Origin: Nitrospira sp.
GTDB lineage: Bacteria; Nitrospirota; Nitrospiria; Nitrospirales; Nitrospiraceae
DNA length: 64,000 nucleotides
NCBI GenBank assembly: GCA_024998625.1
Contig: JACOEL010000008.1
Coordinates: forward strand, 1-64,000
Direction of reading: 5' to 3'
Shown piece after piece: positions 60,876 to 64,000 of the stretch (positions are counted from its first letter, which is position 1; the number at the start of each line of letters is the position of its first letter). Under the pieces are notes generated by a model. It did no database searches and had not been told where the DNA came from. It saw only the letters and a program-made list of their open reading frames with translations. A program made the translations under genes and the position numbers.

Positions 60876-61298
60876 TTATACAGGTGCTCGGACCTGCGGT
60901 TAAACAAAACGGTCTTTGATGAATCGATGCACTCGGAATTTCCACACTAAGCCAAAGAACTCGAAAAAATAGGGCATCTTGGCTCATCATTTGTTAAACC
61001 CATCATCGGCTAACCTCTCACACCAGGGGAGACGCAACTTGGTGCGGCTGGAGTATGGTTAGGCCATCTGCTGGACTGAACCCCGCCTTAGGAAATAAAG
61101 TGTCGACCCCACCATGAGTCCATTTATTGCCTCAGTCGATGCAGAGACCTTCTGCCGATCACGGCCTGTCCACTCCCATTTCTTCTTCAAAAGACCCGCA
61201 CTGTAATGTTTTGGCTTCGTCTCCGTCTATAGGGTTGTACGAGCGATTTGATGAGCATGGGGCTCAGTCCATTCGTTCACTAAACTCGGGGGGCCATC
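60876..61298. other. 423-base stretch before copZ, no gene
   Basis: A plus-strand frame from 61127 overlaps copZ and is not coding-like. The stretch should hold the copper-operon promoter; no clear CueR or CsoR operator was identified. The A/T-rich accessory composition fades into GC-rich core DNA here. Confidence 0.4.
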
Positions 61299-61517
61299 AT
61301 GAAAGATTTGATTTTGAAAATAGACGGAATGAGCTGCGGGCACTGTGTTGGACAGGTTACGAAGGTGCTGACCCAACTTGATGGCGTGCAAGTCAAGGCC
61401 GTTAAAGTTGGTGAGGCCTTTGTGGCGTACGATCCGGGAGAAATTACACCGGCGGACATCGCGAGGGCGGTAAACGAGGTGGGGTATGAGGCCGAGCCGG
61501 CCGGGAGGGTTGCATGA
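61299..61517 (+). CDS. copZ: Copper chaperone CopZ-like HMA protein
   Basis: The 72-residue heavy-metal-associated domain has the metal-binding GMSCGHC near the N-terminus and the betaalphabeta pattern ([34 protein letters not shown]). It would carry Cu(I) to the ATPase encoded next. It overlaps copA by four bases. The HCVGQV part and lack of His tail fit CopZ. Confidence 0.88.
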   Translation: MKDLILKIDGMSCGHCVGQVTKVLTQLDGVQVKAVKVGEAFVAYDPGEITPADIARAVNEVGYEAEPAGRVA

Positions 61518-63895
61518 ACAAGGTCGCTTTGTTGGAGCAGAAGGTTGCCCGACCTGTCAGTACGGAGGCTTCTGAGGCTATACAGCTTCGGAGGGTGACG
61601 ATTCCAGTCCAGGGCATGACCTGCGCCGCTTGCCAGAGCCGCGTCCAGCGGGCGGTGCAGAGAGAAGCAGGGGTTTTCGATGCGTCCGTCCATCTCATGT
61701 TGAAGCAGGCCGTCATCACCTATGACTCCGCCGTCACTTCGGAGGCATCGTTAGTGGAGGCGATCAACCGGACGGGGTATGAAGCCAAACCGGCGACTCA
61801 GAGCCCAAGCTCCTTCGATGATCAGCTAGGACAGGATCGGGCACAGGAAGAAGAATACCTTCTGGCGCGGCGTAAGGCTTTGTGGAGCGGCGCCGCCGGC
61901 CTGTTGGCGATGGCGTTATCAATGCCGCTCATGGTGGGGGGTGAACCAGATAGTCATGCAGTCGGCTTCTTCATGCTTTTAATAATGAAGGTCGCCTCCT
62001 GGCTGTCGTTCGCGACTCCAGTCGTTTGGTCCTACGTTCTGATGGGGCTCACGATAGCGGTGATGGGGTCGAGCGGGCGGCATTTTTATGTGCGGGCCTG
62101 GTCTGCGCTTCGGCATCGCGCTGCTGATATGAATACGCTGATTGCGGTGGGAACCGGCGCGGCCTTTGTCCATTCCGTCCTGGCCACTGTCATTCCCGAG
62201 TTCTTCTTGAATCACGGTGTCAGGCCGCATGTCTATTACGAAGCCGTGGTGATGATTATTGCTCTGATTCAGACGGGGCATACGCTGGAAGTCCGTGCCA
62301 AGCGACAGACCTCGGCTGCCCTGAGTCGGTTAGTGGCATTGCAACCCAGGACGGCTCGCGTTGTGCGCGAGACCGTCGAGATTGATGTGCCCGTCGAAGC
62401 CGTGCGGAGCGGAGACATTGTTGTGATCCGGCCGGGCGAGCGAATCGCCGTGGACGGCCACATTCTGTCCGGCAAGAGTAGCGTCGATGAATCCATGTTG
62501 ACCGGTGAAGCGATGCCGGTAGAGAAGCAGTTGGGGGATCGGGTTATTGGTGGCACGATTAACAAGTCCGGCGCGTTCCGCTATCAGGCGACCACGGTGG
62601 GCGCAGACAGCGTGCTGGCCCATATCGTCAAGCTGATGCGGGATGCACAAGGCTCCCGAGCGCCGATCCAAAAACTGGCCGACCAAGTCAGCGCGGTCTT
62701 CGTGCCGATCGTGATGTCTCTGGCGCTTGCGACCTTCGTGGCCTGGTATGTCGCGGTGGATCAGGCGTCTGCGATGCAAGCGTTCTCTGCGGCCATAGCT
62801 GTGCTGATCATTGCGTGCCCTTGCGCCATGGGACTCGCGGTACCCACGGCAATGATGGTGGCAACGGGAAGAGGGGCAGAGCAGGGCATCTTGATCAAAG
62901 GTGGAGAAGCGCTGCAGCGGGCCGCTGGGATTACCACGGTGGTCCTCGACAAGACAGGCACGATCACGGAGGGAAAACCGGCTGTCACCGATGTAATCCG
63001 GGCCAAGGGCAGTAAGTGGTCCGATCGTGAATTTCTTCGTCTCGTGGCCTCCTTGGAGGCCTTGTCGGAACATCCTGTAGCGGAAGCGATCGTATCTGCG
63101 GCCCGAGAGCAGATGCTTCCTTTGGCTGAGGTGGAATCCTTCGAGTCCATGGCCGGGAGAGGGGCCATAGGTGTGGTAGAAGGTGCAGCGATCCTTGTTG
63201 GGAATAAAGGTCTGATGTCCGACTATGCGGTCTCGTTGGAATCGTTCGTTGACCAAGCCGACCGGTTCGCCAGAGCAGGAAAGACGCCGGTATATGTAGC
63301 CGTCAACGGCAAGCTGACTGGACTTGTTGCGGTGGCTGACCCTATCAAGGGAACGTCACACGAGGCAATCAGACAGCTTAAACAAATGGGATTAACTGTT
63401 GTCATGCTGAGCGGCGATCACGAGCGAACAGCGCAGGCTGTGGCGAGCCAGGTCGGCGTCGATCGGATCGTGGCGGGGGTGTTGCCGGAGGGTAAGGTGG
63501 CGGAGATCCGGCGTCTGCGTGAGGCGGGGGAGGTCGTCGCCATGGTGGGAGACGGTATTAACGATGCGCCGGCGCTAGCACAGGCCGACGTGGGAATGGC
63601 CATTGGGACGGGCACAGATATCGCGATCGAGGCGAGTGATGTCACACTCATGCGAGGCGACCTGCGAGGAGTCGCCTCGGCGATCAGACTTGCCAAGAAG
63701 ACGATGCTCGTGATGAAGCAGAATTTGTTCTGGGCGTTTATTTATAACGTGGTTGGTATTCCTATCGCGGCCGGTGCGTTGTATCCGTTCACGGGTCTGA
63801 TGTTAAGTCCTGTACTGGCGAGCGCAACAATGGCCTTCAGCTCCGTCAGCGTCGTCATGAACAGCCTACGGCTACGGAGAGTGCAGATAAACTGA
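61514..63895 (+). CDS. copA: Copper-exporting P-type ATPase CopA
   Basis: The 793-residue P1B-type ATPase has one N-terminal HMA domain (GMTCAAC, residue ~36). TGEAMP is in the actuator domain, the Cu-binding CPC in [11 protein letters not shown], phosphorylation DKTGTITEG, the HP motif LSEHPVAEA, and [11 protein letters not shown]. The CPC and downstream motifs indicate Cu(I) (or Ag(I)) export. The start overlaps copZ. Usual CopA often has two HMA domains; the separate CopZ may compensate. Confidence 0.93.
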   Translation: MNKVALLEQKVARPVSTEASEAIQLRRVTIPVQGMTCAACQSRVQRAVQREAGVFDASVHLMLKQAVITYDSAVTSEASLVEAINRTGYEAKPATQSPSSFDDQLGQDRAQEEEYLLARRKALWSGAAGLLAMALSMPLMVGGEPDSHAVGFFMLLIMKVASWLSFATPVVWSYVLMGLTIAVMGSSGRHFYVRAWSALRHRAADMNTLIAVGTGAAFVHSVLATVIPEFFLNHGVRPHVYYEAVVMIIALIQTGHTLEVRAKRQTSAALSRLVALQPRTARVVRETVEIDVPVEAVRSGDIVVIRPGERIAVDGHILSGKSSVDESMLTGEAMPVEKQLGDRVIGGTINKSGAFRYQATTVGADSVLAHIVKLMRDAQGSRAPIQKLADQVSAVFVPIVMSLALATFVAWYVAVDQASAMQAFSAAIAVLIIACPCAMGLAVPTAMMVATGRGAEQGILIKGGEALQRAAGITTVVLDKTGTITEGKPAVTDVIRAKGSKWSDREFLRLVASLEALSEHPVAEAIVSAAREQMLPLAEVESFESMAGRGAIGVVEGAAILVGNKGLMSDYAVSLESFVDQADRFARAGKTPVYVAVNGKLTGLVAVADPIKGTSHEAIRQLKQMGLTVVMLSGDHERTAQAVASQVGVDRIVAGVLPEGKVAEIRRLREAGEVVAMVGDGINDAPALAQADVGMAIGTGTDIAIEASDVTLMRGDLRGVASAIRLAKKTMLVMKQNLFWAFIYNVVGIPIAAGALYPFTGLMLSPVLASATMAFSSVSVVMNSLRLRRVQIN

Positions 63896-64000
63896 TCAGG
63901 TCACGTGGAGTGAGTAAGGCTCCGTCATATGAAACACCATGATTCGTATTGGCAGGCTTTGTAGATCATCTCCCCATCTGCGTTCGGTTGCTCGGTTTCT
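63896..64000. other. Right edge, no complete gene
   Basis: The last 105 bases after copA hold no recognised gene start. No terminator was seen. Confidence 0.4.

Overview
The window looks like a GC-rich chromosomal segment from a free-living Gram-negative bacterium, most likely a Nitrospira-type member of the Nitrospirota. That assignment is inference from gene content, since no search could be run. The content includes an NAD-linked formate dehydrogenase with a formate/nitrite channel, a B12-dependent ribonucleotide reductase, several universal stress proteins, outer-membrane and lipoproteins, and intergenic spacers full of short palindromic repeats. No rRNA, tRNA or CRISPR array was seen.

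Layout. 1-16.1 kb holds housekeeping and envelope genes: a DsbA-like protein, a beta-barrel, a ClpX paralogue with an enlarged zinc domain, small membrane proteins, MsrB, Lon, a GNDTY-repeat lipoprotein, a GT20 synthase, an RlmL-type methylase, a Nudix hydrolase and a RelE-type toxin-antitoxin pair. 16.2-24.9 kb is an accessory block: a type III restriction-modification operon with an embedded Fic protein (res, small gene, fic, mod), two unknown genes, a broken 5' end of an sbcD-like gene and a HigBA-type pair. 24.9-25.8 kb has a divergent pair: an ECF sigma factor with a Cys-rich tail, and a 53-residue, 12-cysteine metallothionein-like peptide. 26.1-31 kb encodes a YhaO/YhaN (SbcD/SbcC-like) nuclease-ATPase pair. 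31-40.4 kb carries an SDR, a SatP-like transporter, a PilZ protein, a MutY/MutT pair, a 3'-5' exonuclease and the overlapping methylthiotransferases miaB and mtaB.

40.5-46.6 kb is a stress cluster: three Usp proteins, an alpha/beta hydrolase, a cupredoxin, a DUF2934-like protein and tiny membrane peptides. 46.8-52.4 kb is a formate oxidation operon (NuoE-like, NuoF-like, Mo-bis-MGD catalytic subunit, FNT channel). It is followed by AmpG and, at 55.0-58.6 kb, nrdJ with a promoter and DnaA-box-like sites upstream. From 58.6 to 61.1 kb composition changes and the DNA is accessory: three 20-bp tandem units, a frameshifted zinc-ribbon fragment, a Cap5-like HNH-SAVED nuclease, and a CD-NTase cut off before its active site and abutting another truncated gene at a hairpin. 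This reads as the decayed remains of a CBASS anti-phage operon. The window ends with the copper chaperone/ATPase pair copZ-copA.

Most worth follow-up: the broken CBASS locus, the res-fic-mod operon with GGGTA repeats and a replaced target-recognition segment, the ECF sigma/metallothionein pair, the GNDTY-repeat lipoprotein, and four families of dispersed intergenic repeats.
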